Positions 24,149 to 30,117 of a stretch of DNA of 30,369 nucleotides are shown here, piece after piece. The notes below the pieces were generated by a model. The model worked only from the letters and a program-made list of their open reading frames with translations. It had not been told where the DNA came from and did no database searches. Made by a program: the position numbers and the translations under genes. The DNA is from a virus. The stretch is from positions 1-30,369 of IMG/VR virus record IMGVR_UViG_3300048929_000348. One strand, 5' to 3'. The stretch's first letter is position 1. Each line of letters opens with the position of its first letter.

Positions 24149-24159
24149 CTGACCACTCC

Positions 24160-24333
24160 TTACTTATAATATTTCTCAAACCACTTTACTTCTCTGATAT
24201 CATTAGTTTCTTTTTCTTGCCCGATCTCCATAAAAAAACTACAACCTCTTTCGGTATTTGAACAACCCTCTTTATCCGGTATAAAGTATGGGCATTTATT
24301 TATGTCTGGAGCAAAACCACACTTTCCTACCAT
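24160..24333 (-). CDS. Small Cys-rich protein, first gene of the LexA-like-controlled pair
   Basis: 57 aa. The ATG at 24333 is chosen because GGGAGGTG lies 6-13 bases before it on the minus strand; the longer in-frame start at 24387 is upstream of the promoter -10. Four cysteines (5, 14, 24, 31) in 'KCGFAPDINKCPYFIPDKEG' and 'CSNTERGCSFF' could bind a metal. The C-terminus is charged ('REVKWFEKYYK'). Function unknown. Confidence 0.62.
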   Translation of the reverse strand: MVGKCGFAPDINKCPYFIPDKEGCSNTERGCSFFMEIGQEKETNDIREVKWFEKYYK

Positions 24334-24351
24334 ATATACACCTCCCGTTAT

Positions 24352-24380
24352 ATTATAAGAACAAATGTTCTGGTTGTAAA
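24352..24380 (-). promoter_or_regulatory. Promoter with LexA-like box in its spacer (minus strand)
   Basis: On the minus strand: TTTACA (plus 24380-24375), 17-bp spacer, TATAAT (24357-24352). The last 14 bases of the spacer are the palindrome AGAACATTTGTTCT (24358-24371), matching the GAAC-N4-GTTC core of Firmicute LexA (SOS) boxes. Repressor bound there would block RNA polymerase. A phage CI-type repressor is an alternative reader. Confidence 0.68.
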
Positions 24381-24413
24381 CTACCAAAATTTGTATGTAA
24401 TAGGCAAAAGATA

Positions 24414-24443
24414 ATAAAAAAGCGGCTCCGTTAGGAAACCGCT
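24414..24443 (-). terminator. Terminator of the minus-strand membrane protein gene
   Basis: On the minus strand: stem AGCGG...CCGCT with inner TTCC/GGA and a TAAC loop, followed by TTTTTTATTATC. It lies 34 bases after the stop at 24478 and insulates the pair to the left. Confidence 0.8.
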
Positions 24444-24477
24444 ATTAATATATTATCTCTTTAGTACCACTTGCTTG

Positions 24478-25023
24478 TTAGTTCCATTTCAAACCATTCA
24501 GTATATTATAATAAGAATCCATAGTGTTGTTAAGCTCGTTCATTGCTATTCTATATTCGATATAAGGTATGATAACCCATAAGCTCCAAAACAGTATGGA
24601 CATTAGAGTGATAAGTATTCTTCCTAGTGTCGTACTTTTCTTGTAATGCCAGATTAAAAACAAACCAATAGTTCCAAGGGGAAACCCCAAAATAAAACTA
24701 ATCAATATAGCAAACAACGAGTGTTGGTAAAATTTAAACTCTGCCGGGTTATGTTCGTTGATTTCAAGCTCTTGGTTGTACTCTCTTATCAAATTAACGG
24801 TTCGTACTATTTCCTCGTTAGCTCGCTTACCAAACTCAAACCGTATTATATTATTCCCGTATCTTACAAATTCTATATATCCGGCTTCGATCCCAGAAGC
24901 GTGCATGTAATTTATTCGACTTAAGTCTGCGTAAACTATTTGCTTTTTGTTCCCCAAGAATGTAAGTATGTTAGATTCCTTTTTGCTAACATATAAAGTC
25001 TGTGAAGTACCCTTAATCCCCAT
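24478..25023 (-). CDS. Membrane protein with PH-like N-terminal domain
   Basis: 181 aa; the ATG at 25023 is preceded by AAGGGGTGG on the minus strand. Residues about 10-85 form a beta domain resembling bacterial PH/SHOCT-associated domains ('IVYADLSRINYMHASGIEAG', 'IIRFEFGKRANEEIVRTVNL'). Two membrane helices follow ('SLFAILISFILGFPLGTIGLF', shortened here to its core 'AILISFILGFPLGTIGLF', and 'ILITLMSILFWSLWVIIPYI'). The cargo position near the prophage end, its own promoter and terminator, and membrane location suggest a lysogen-expressed gene, perhaps superinfection exclusion; that is inference. Confidence 0.65.
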   Translation of the reverse strand: MGIKGTSQTLYVSKKESNILTFLGNKKQIVYADLSRINYMHASGIEAGYIEFVRYGNNIIRFEFGKRANEEIVRTVNLIREYNQELEINEHNPAEFKFYQHSLFAILISFILGFPLGTIGLFLIWHYKKSTTLGRILITLMSILFWSLWVIIPYIEYRIAMNELNNTMDSYYNILNGLKWN

Positions 25024-25054
25024 ATTCCACCCCTTAAGTTTAATATATGTATTT

Positions 25055-25083
25055 ATTATAAACGTAATTAAGTTATTTCACAA
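25055..25083 (-). promoter_or_regulatory. Promoter for the minus-strand membrane protein gene
   Basis: On the minus strand: TTGTGA (plus 25083-25078), 17-bp spacer, TATAAT (25060-25055), about 32 bases before the ATG at 25023. No operator-like palindrome lies in the spacer, unlike the two LexA-like promoters nearby. Confidence 0.6.
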
Positions 25084-25109
25084 TATTATATGCTAAATAT
25101 TACCTGAGA

Positions 25110-25137
25110 AATGGAATTATATACCAAATATTCCATT
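25110..25137. promoter_or_regulatory. Inverted repeat in the divergent promoter region
   Basis: Perfect AATGGAAT (25110-25117) and ATTCCATT (25130-25137), 12 bases apart, between the divergent genes ending or starting at 25023 and 25204. Spacing of half-sites (20 bp start to start) fits a dimeric regulator. A TAAAAT at about 25152 could be the -10 for the rightward gene. Confidence 0.4.
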
Positions 25138-25203
25138 ATTAAAAAGTGGTAAAATATCGGTACAAGATATAAACAACACCAATTTAGTGGGAGGGGTATA
25201 CAA

Positions 25204-25398
25204 ATGGAGAAGATTGTTGTTAAGGGGACGAAAGAAGAAGTTATCAAAGCCATGGAGGAAAAGGGGTATCACATGGAGGGATTTAACGAGGTATCAATAA
25301 AGGCGAGGTATTTCTACGCTTACAGACCAGACTATCAAGGGGCAGAATACTTCACTATAAAAAAGAAACCTTACGGGTACATAATTACTCAATATTAA
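25204..25398 (+). CDS. Hypothetical 64-aa protein upstream of the LytTR regulator
   Basis: ATG 25204 after GGGAGGGG. The helix 'TKEEVIKAMEEKGYHMEGF' is followed by two or three beta strands ('IKARYFYAYRPDYQGAEYFT', 'KKKPYGYIITQY'), a small alpha/beta domain rich in Tyr. It is 29 bases before the response regulator gene and probably in one transcript with it. No family recognised and no signal peptide, so it does not look like a pheromone precursor. Confidence 0.6.
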   Translation: MEKIVVKGTKEEVIKAMEEKGYHMEGFNEVSIKARYFYAYRPDYQGAEYFTIKKKPYGYIITQY

Positions 25399-25427
25399 CC
25401 ATTCAACCGGCAGCTAGGAGGGGCATA

Positions 25428-26174
25428 ATGATACCAATATATGTCTGTGAAGACGAGCCACAACAGTTAAGAATATTAAAAAAGGTAATTACCCAAATTA
25501 TTAAAAAGGAAAAATTAGAAGGGCTGAAACTAGAGTGTGCTACTAATTCTCCCCATGAAATACTTGGTAAGGTTAATGCTGGCGATGCGTCATTGTATTT
25601 TCTGGACATTGAATTAGGTGAAAATACAATGAGTGGACTTGATCTTGCCGCTAAGATAAGGGTCCTTAATCCATCAGCACGGATCATCATGGTAACGGCC
25701 TATAATTTTGCATTAGAAACATACCAGATGAAAATAGGGGTACAAGACTATATCATGAAACGCAGCATCAGCGATGTGGAAGAAAAAATAAAAGAATGTC
25801 TAATAGATGCCAGTATCTCGCTTCAAAAGATAGTGATTGACAATCGGACCTACATAACAATACAAAAAAATAAAATAGCTATAAACGAGATTATTTACAT
25901 AGAAATTGCTGCCGATATGCCACGCAAATTGGCGATACAAAAAACAGATAGGACTATGCGTCTTGTCGGTACATTGAAAGATATAGAATGCCAGGCGACC
26001 GATATTTTACTATATTGCAATAAATCGTGTCTGGTCAATATAAACCATGTGAAAGAAATCGACATGGATACTAACGAAGTAATTATGACTAATGGGATAA
26101 AGATTCCAGTCTCATGTAGATATACAAGAAAAATAAATAAAGAGGTAACGAAAGCAAAGTGTATCCAAGTATAA
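25428..26174 (+). CDS. LytTR-family response regulator (AgrA/ComE type), orphan
   Basis: 248 aa, ATG 25428 after TAGGAGGGG. The receiver domain (1-120) has the acidic pocket E8-D9, phosphoacceptor Asp60 ('YFLDIELG'), Thr90 ('MVTAYNF') and Lys111. The LytTR DNA-binding domain (about 135-245) has 'NKIAINEIIYIEIAADMPRK' and 'CNKSCLVNINHVKEI', ending 'IPVSCRYTRKINKEV'. Family members activate quorum or virulence genes by binding paired direct repeats. No histidine kinase or peptide gene is beside it, so it must be driven by a host kinase or act unphosphorylated. A perfect direct repeat lies 64 bases downstream. Confidence 0.9.
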   Translation: MIPIYVCEDEPQQLRILKKVITQIIKKEKLEGLKLECATNSPHEILGKVNAGDASLYFLDIELGENTMSGLDLAAKIRVLNPSARIIMVTAYNFALETYQMKIGVQDYIMKRSISDVEEKIKECLIDASISLQKIVIDNRTYITIQKNKIAINEIIYIEIAADMPRKLAIQKTDRTMRLVGTLKDIECQATDILLYCNKSCLVNINHVKEIDMDTNEVIMTNGIKIPVSCRYTRKINKEVTKAKCIQV

Positions 26175-26237
26175 AAGTACTTATTTATCGCAAAAATGGC
26201 AAAGGCAAAATGACGAAAAAGTTGAAAAAAACTCATA

Positions 26238-26269
26238 CATGACCGTATCAAAAGGATGCATGACCGTAT
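26238..26269 (+). promoter_or_regulatory. Perfect 11-bp direct repeat, candidate LytTR binding site
   Basis: CATGACCGTAT occurs at 26238-26248 and 26259-26269, 21 bp start to start (two helical turns), with an unrelated 10-bp spacer. LytTR regulators bind two direct repeats on the same DNA face with this spacing. The nearest promoter on the right starts 83 bp further on, more than usual for direct activation. Confidence 0.55.
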
Positions 26270-26351
26270 ACACCCCCTGTGAAAATAACCAAAAAAGGCC
26301 TTTTTTCTGGAAAAAGATGGAAAACCCCCAAAATGCTTCAAAAATCCGCTG

Positions 26352-26379
26352 TTGATTTATAATTTTTGCCAGTTATAAT
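26352..26379 (+). promoter_or_regulatory. Candidate sigma-A promoter between LytTR gene and the LexA-like promoter
   Basis: TTGATT (26352-26357), 16-bp spacer, TATAAT (26374-26379). It reads towards the 52-aa ORF at 26576, upstream of the LexA-like promoter. The remaining sequence from 26175 to 26575 holds no gene I can support, apart from a possible 26-codon frame opened by TTG 26539 after AAGGGGG. Confidence 0.45.
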
Positions 26380-26432
26380 TGAGTTATAGATCACGTGAAT
26401 ATAAAATGTTTCGAAACAAATATGTAACTTTA

Positions 26433-26461
26433 TTGACAAACAGAACATATGTTCTTATAAT
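26433..26461 (+). promoter_or_regulatory. Consensus promoter with a perfect LexA-like box in its spacer
   Basis: TTGACA (26433-26438), 17-bp spacer, TATAAT (26456-26461): a full sigma-A consensus. The last 14 bases of the spacer are AGAACATATGTTCT (26442-26455), a perfect palindrome with the GAAC-N4-GTTC core of Firmicute SOS boxes. The design matches the minus-strand promoter at 24352-24380 almost base for base. It reads right towards 26576. Confidence 0.75.
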
Positions 26462-26575
26462 TGATTAAGAGAGTAATTAAGGAGGGATACCAGTCACATA
26501 TAGAGGGGGACATCACATCAAAGACAAGGGGGTTATTTTGATTGTTACTAGAATACATAGCACCGGGGAGGGAAT

Positions 26576-26734
26576 ATGGATCAAAGAGAAAACGATAAAA
26601 AGGCAGTTGCTACAATGAAGAAAATTGCAGAAATGAGCGATGAAGAATTGCGTTTTCTTTATTACACGGCTTCACAGAATTTTGGAAAACAAGCAGCTGG
26701 CATACTTATGGAAATGGTGAATAATACGAACTGA
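26576..26734 (+). CDS. Small helical protein of 52 aa under the LexA-like promoter
   Basis: ATG 26576 after CGGGGAGGG, TGA at 26732. The peptide is helical and charged: 'DQRENDKKAVATMKKIAEMS' then 'DEELRFLYYTASQNFGKQAA' and 'GILMEMVNN'. It is not recognised. The leader from the promoter is about 105 nt and contains further G-rich SD-like stretches (AAGGAGGGA at 26479-26487, GAGGGGG, AAGGGGG), so upstream peptides may also be translated. By position and SOS-type control it may act in excision or induction, which is inference. Confidence 0.55.
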   Translation: MDQRENDKKAVATMKKIAEMSDEELRFLYYTASQNFGKQAAGILMEMVNNTN

Positions 26735-26762
26735 CTAATTGGTGAATAGTTTTATACGATGC

Positions 26763-26784
26763 CATGCGGACATTCATGCGGACA
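26763..26784. repeat. Tandem CATGCGGACA repeats, candidate integrase arm sites
   Basis: CATGCGGACA at 26763-26772 and again at 26775-26784, 12-bp period. Short direct repeats 110-140 bp inside a tRNA-type attachment site are the usual arm-type binding sites of tyrosine integrases. No gene covers this stretch. Confidence 0.45.
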
Positions 26785-26842
26785 AACTCCCTAAAATAGC
26801 AATTTGATACTTGATATTCTAAATAAAAACACGGCGCACATT

Positions 26843-26886
26843 CTAAAGACCCTAGTATTTACAATGAATTCTTGTATTTACTAGGG
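26843..26886 (-). terminator. Terminator of the tRNA-Val gene (minus strand)
   Basis: An 8-bp outer stem (CCCTAGTA 26850-26857 with TACTAGGG 26879-26886), a TT/TT internal loop and a 5-bp inner stem TACAA/TTGTA around a 7-nt loop. On the minus strand it follows the tRNA 3' end by 11 bases and is followed by TCTTTAG. Confidence 0.6.
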
Positions 26887-26897
26887 CCTTTAATAAC

Positions 26898-26918
26898 TAG
26901 AGACAACAGGATTCGAAC
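26898..26918. other. Probable attachment site (attR) in the 3' end of tRNA-Val
   Basis: The phage genes end left of here and host genes begin to the right. The T arm/acceptor end of the tRNA is the expected att core; the G-U closing pair and nearby arm-type repeats support it. The matching attL copy would lie outside the window, so core limits are unknown. Confidence 0.45.
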
Positions 26919-26970
26919 CTGCGACCTTCTACACGTCAAGCAGACGCTCTCCCAGCTGAGCTATATCTCC
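26898..26970 (-). tRNA. tRNA-Val with anticodon GAC
   Basis: Read on the minus strand: acceptor GGAGATA (26970-26964) with TGTCTCT (26905-26899), discriminator A; D stem GCTC/GAGC; anticodon loop TTGACGT with anticodon GAC in stem TCTGC/GTAGA; T arm GCAGG-TTCGAAT-CCTGT. Pair 1-72 is G-U, unusual, as if the 3' end had been replaced. No CCA is encoded. The tRNA 3' end points to the prophage, the usual geometry of a tRNA attachment site. Confidence 0.9.
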
Positions 26971-27260
26971 ATACAAGAATTGTAACTGAAAGATTACAAA
27001 AAGGCAAGTGATATTTGGGGTAAAACAGAGCATTTCCAGTCGACAAAATTCGCATCATGGACACAAGAATGAGTCTGACTTGTCAGACTCTGGCGCTGAC
27101 GCGCTGTCACTTTAGTGACATCTTCCTCTTAAGCGTCATGCGCATCCTGCAAGGAGTGCTTTTTATTGTATAGGAAAGTTCGTAGAACTTTCCTATACAA
27201 TAAAAAAATACCGGAAAATCTTATGGTTAAGATTTCCCAGCATCCGCTGATATCATTAAA
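26971..27260. repeat. Palindrome-rich non-coding element between two tRNA genes
   Basis: No gene. It contains GAGTCTGAC/GTCAGACTC (27071-27090, TT loop), TGTCACT/AGTGACA (27105-27120, TT loop), a 22-bp perfect hairpin with a GTA loop (27160-27181 with 27185-27206) flanked by T- and A-runs, and a bulged hairpin GGAAAATCTTA/TTAAGATTTCC (27214-27238). The 22-bp hairpin has the T-run/A-run form of a bidirectional terminator for tRNA-Pro. The set together looks like a palindromic repeat element. Confidence 0.55.
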
Positions 27261-27334
27261 TCGGAGTAACAGGATTTGAACCTGCGACCTCTCGGCCCCC
27301 AGCCGAGCGCGCTACCAAGCTACGCCATACTCCG
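27261..27334 (-). tRNA. tRNA-Pro with anticodon GGG
   Basis: Read on the minus strand: acceptor CGGAGTA (27334-27328) with TACTCCG (27268-27262), discriminator A; anticodon stem CTCGG/CCGAG with loop CTGGGGG, anticodon GGG; T arm GCAGG-TTCAAAT-CCTGT. No CCA encoded. Host gene. Confidence 0.92.
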
Positions 27335-27390
27335 TCTTCCTGACACTATGACATTATAGCAGAAACTTTCCTTTTGGTAAAGTATATTTC

Positions 27391-27419
27391 TTGAAATAAT
27401 TTCAATATTAGGATATTAT
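27391..27419 (+). promoter_or_regulatory. Promoter of the HAD hydrolase/aminopeptidase operon
   Basis: TTGAAA (27391-27396), 17-bp spacer, TATTAT (27414-27419), about 43 bases before the ATG at 27463. Confidence 0.6.
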
Positions 27420-27462
27420 TATAAGGACAAGATTATTAATATTTAGAAAAAGGTGAAAATAG

Positions 27463-28245
27463 ATGAAACCAATCGTAAGCTTTGATGTAGACATGACGTT
27501 GCTTGACCATAAAGACTGGGCCATACCGGCCAGTGCCATGGAAGCCATTGAACAGCTAAGGGAAAATTACACCATTGTGATCGCCACTGGCAGAGATATG
27601 GATTCGATTTTTAGCACAGCCATTCGAGATCAGGTAAAGCCAGATGCCATCATACATCTCAATGGGACAAAGGTGACAGTGGGAGATGAGATCATTTATG
27701 AACACTCTTTTGACAAGAACTTGCTAAAGCAGATATTAAAGTATACGGAGAAAACGCCCTATAGTGTTGGAACTACCGTAGAAGAATGGGATTACTATGT
27801 GAACCCGGAAGGGGTAAAAGCCCATGACATCTCACTTTGGGGCCAATCCAGAAGGAACTTCAATGATCCCTATAAGCTTTTAGAGCTAAACGTAAGAACC
27901 ATGGCTTATATGGGAGATGAAATTGGTGCCAAAGCCATGGAAGAGGAATTTCCAGAAATTCATGTTCATATGTTTGCAGATAAACAAGGTGCAGATGTGG
28001 TTGAGCGAAAGGCGTCAAAGGCAGTGGGATTACTTCGACTCTGCGAGTATTTTAAAATACCATTATCAGAGACTGTAGCATTTGGGGACAGTATGAATGA
28101 TTACGATATCATAAAAGCAGCAGGAAAAGGGATTGCCATGGGAAATGCTATGGAAGAGTTGAAACGGGCTGCTGATTATGTAACAGATCCCATCGATCAG
28201 GACGGCATACGAAATGCCTGTCTTCATTTTGGATTAATTCATTAA
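27463..28245 (+). CDS. HAD-superfamily (Cof-type) sugar phosphatase
   Basis: 260 aa, ATG 27463 after AAAGGTGA. Motif I is 'VSFDVDMTLLD' (nucleophile Asp8, acid/base Asp10), motif II 'IVIATGRD', and motif IV 'VAFGDSMNDYDIIKAAG' with 'GIAMGNAMEELKRAADYVT' behind it, all as in Cof/YidA-type HAD IIB phosphatases. The cap domain lies about 85-180. Likely a cytoplasmic phosphatase for sugar phosphates or similar; the substrate cannot be read. It is 37 bases before the aminopeptidase gene, with no terminator between. Confidence 0.92.
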   Translation: MKPIVSFDVDMTLLDHKDWAIPASAMEAIEQLRENYTIVIATGRDMDSIFSTAIRDQVKPDAIIHLNGTKVTVGDEIIYEHSFDKNLLKQILKYTEKTPYSVGTTVEEWDYYVNPEGVKAHDISLWGQSRRNFNDPYKLLELNVRTMAYMGDEIGAKAMEEEFPEIHVHMFADKQGADVVERKASKAVGLLRLCEYFKIPLSETVAFGDSMNDYDIIKAAGKGIAMGNAMEELKRAADYVTDPIDQDGIRNACLHFGLIH

Positions 28246-28282
28246 ATGGCACAAGCAATATTGAAAAAGGAGAGACATAACG

Positions 28283-30070
28283 ATGATTAAGGAAAGACTT
28301 GAGAAGCTTAGAAGTTTAATGGCTGAGCGAAATATGGATGCTTATATGATTCCTACCTCTGATTTTCATGAATCTGAATACGTAGGAAGTTACTTTAAAT
28401 GCAGAGAGTTTATGACTGGTTTTACAGGCTCTGCAGGTACGGCAGTAATTACAAAGAACGAAGCTGGACTTTGGACCGATGGCAGATACTTTGTTCAGGC
28501 GGCTAAGCAGCTTGAGGGCAGTGGCATTACTCTGCGCAAGATGGGATATCCAGGCGTTCCAACCATCGAAGAATATTTAGACCAGGTTCTTCCAGAGGGC
28601 GGTTGTCTTGGCTTTGACGGACGTGTGGTCAACGGTCAGAATGGACAGGAGCTAGAAGATTTGTTAGGGGAAAAGAACATCACTCTTTCCAATGAAGAGG
28701 ACCTTGTGGACCTGATATGGGAAGAACGCCCAAGTCTATCCGCTGAATCCGTTTGGATATTAAAAGAATCCTACGCCGGATTAGCATCCTCAGAAAAAAT
28801 CAAAGAACTGCGCAACAAGATGAAAAAAGAAAAGGCAACTGCTCATGTTTTAACAACTCTTGATGATATTGCCTGGCTTCTTAATATCAGAGGAAATGAT
28901 ATTGAGTGTACTCCTGTGGTTCTAGCATATGCTTTAATTACCCTTGATGAGTTTTCTTTATTTATCAATGATCAGGTATTAAATGAAGAAGTTAAGGCTT
29001 ATTTAAAGGAGTTAGGAGTAAGCATTTGTCCATATGATAGCATCTATGAAGCCGTTGGTATGTTAAAAGATCAAAAGATTCTTCTGGAAACTGGGAAAGT
29101 CAATTACTCCATCGTAAAGGGCATTGCAGATTCTAACAAAATTATTGATAAGATGAATCCAACGGTACTTTCTAAGGCTTTAAAAAATCCTGTTGAAGTA
29201 GAAAATATGAAAAAAGCTCACATTAAGGATGGCGTTGCTCTGGTAAAGTTTATTTACTGGTTAAAACATAATGTTGGAAATGAAAGAATCACAGAGGTGA
29301 GTGCTCAGAACTATTTGGATGAGCTTCGTTCCAAACAGGAAGGAAATCTAGGCTTAAGCTTTGATACGATTTCTGCTTATGGAGCAAATGCAGCCATGTG
29401 CCATTATAAGGCTGTTCCAGAAAATGACACAGTTATCGAGCCAAGAGGTCTATATTTGGTGGATTCTGGCGGACAGTATTATGAAGGAACTACAGACGTT
29501 ACCAGAACTATTGCAGTGGGACCTCTTACAAATACAGAACGGGAACATTTTACATTGACTGTTATGAGTATGCTGCGTCTGGGAGCAGTGAAGTTTTTAT
29601 ATGGCTGTCGCGGTCTGACTCTTGACTACGTGGCAAGAGAACCATTTTGGAGCCGTGGAATTAACTATGATCACGGAACTGGCCATGGAGTTGGTTATTT
29701 GTTAAATGTCCATGAGCGTCCCAATGGAATTCGCTGGCGCATGGTTCCTGAAAGACAGGACAATGCGATTTTGGAAGAAGGCATGGTTACCTCTGATGAG
29801 CCTGGTGTTTATATAGAAGGAAGCCATGGCGTCAGAACAGAAAATCTGATCGTTTGCAAAAAGGCAGAGGAAAATGAATACGGTCAGTTTATGGAGTTTG
29901 AGTTTTTAACAATGGCACCTATTGATCTAGAGGCTTTGGATACTTCCATAATGACAGAGGAAGATGTGAAACTTTTAAATAAGTATCATAAAGATGTTTA
30001 TGAAAAGTTATCTCCTTATCTTTCAAATGAAGAAGCTTTATGGTTAAAAGAAAACACGAAGTCAGTTTAA
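28283..30070 (+). CDS. pepP: Xaa-Pro aminopeptidase (M24B, aminopeptidase P)
   Basis: 595 aa, the usual length of the long form; ATG 28283 after AAGGAGAG. Two creatinase-type N-terminal domains ('MAERNMDAYMIPTSDFHESE', 'GFTGSAGTAVITKNEAGLWT') precede the pita-bread domain. Metal ligands are visible: Asp394 in 'LVDSGGQYYEGTTDVTRT', Asp405 in the same stretch, His468 in 'YDHGTGHGVGYL', Glu506 in 'TSDEPGVYIE' and Glu520 in 'GVRTENLIV'. A C-terminal M24_C segment ends the protein. It removes N-terminal residues next to proline, cytoplasmic. The symbol is by family; the local name may differ. Confidence 0.94.
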   Translation: MIKERLEKLRSLMAERNMDAYMIPTSDFHESEYVGSYFKCREFMTGFTGSAGTAVITKNEAGLWTDGRYFVQAAKQLEGSGITLRKMGYPGVPTIEEYLDQVLPEGGCLGFDGRVVNGQNGQELEDLLGEKNITLSNEEDLVDLIWEERPSLSAESVWILKESYAGLASSEKIKELRNKMKKEKATAHVLTTLDDIAWLLNIRGNDIECTPVVLAYALITLDEFSLFINDQVLNEEVKAYLKELGVSICPYDSIYEAVGMLKDQKILLETGKVNYSIVKGIADSNKIIDKMNPTVLSKALKNPVEVENMKKAHIKDGVALVKFIYWLKHNVGNERITEVSAQNYLDELRSKQEGNLGLSFDTISAYGANAAMCHYKAVPENDTVIEPRGLYLVDSGGQYYEGTTDVTRTIAVGPLTNTEREHFTLTVMSMLRLGAVKFLYGCRGLTLDYVAREPFWSRGINYDHGTGHGVGYLLNVHERPNGIRWRMVPERQDNAILEEGMVTSDEPGVYIEGSHGVRTENLIVCKKAEENEYGQFMEFEFLTMAPIDLEALDTSIMTEEDVKLLNKYHKDVYEKLSPYLSNEEALWLKENTKSV

Positions 30071-30075
30071 AGATA

Positions 30076-30117
30076 AAAAGAAGCAGAACCATACGAGTTC
30101 TGCTTCCTTTTATTTTC
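30076..30117. terminator. Bidirectional terminator between pepP and the XRE gene
   Basis: Perfect 10-bp stem GAAGCAGAAC/GTTCTGCTTC (30080-30106) with a 7-nt loop. Rightwards it is followed by CTTTTATTTT; on the minus strand by CTTTTTATC. It overlaps the stop codon of the converging gene. Confidence 0.85.

Noticed and set aside
23955-24152. Plus-strand open frame opposite the minus-strand 103-aa gene
   Set aside because: No ribosome site, while the minus-strand gene has a good AAGGAG and an upstream promoter.
25895-26341. Minus-strand open frame of 148 codons over the end of the LytTR gene
   Set aside because: Mostly antisense to the LytTR domain; no ribosome site or promoter, and the hydrophobic translation is a frame artefact.
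26539-26619. Separate gene of 26 codons from TTG 26539
   Set aside because: It has an AAGGGGG upstream but is too short, begins with TTG and overlaps the better-supported ORF at 26576; recorded only as a possibility.
26238-26784. CRISPR array
   Set aside because: The two direct repeats are each only two copies of 10-11 bp with different spacing; no array structure.
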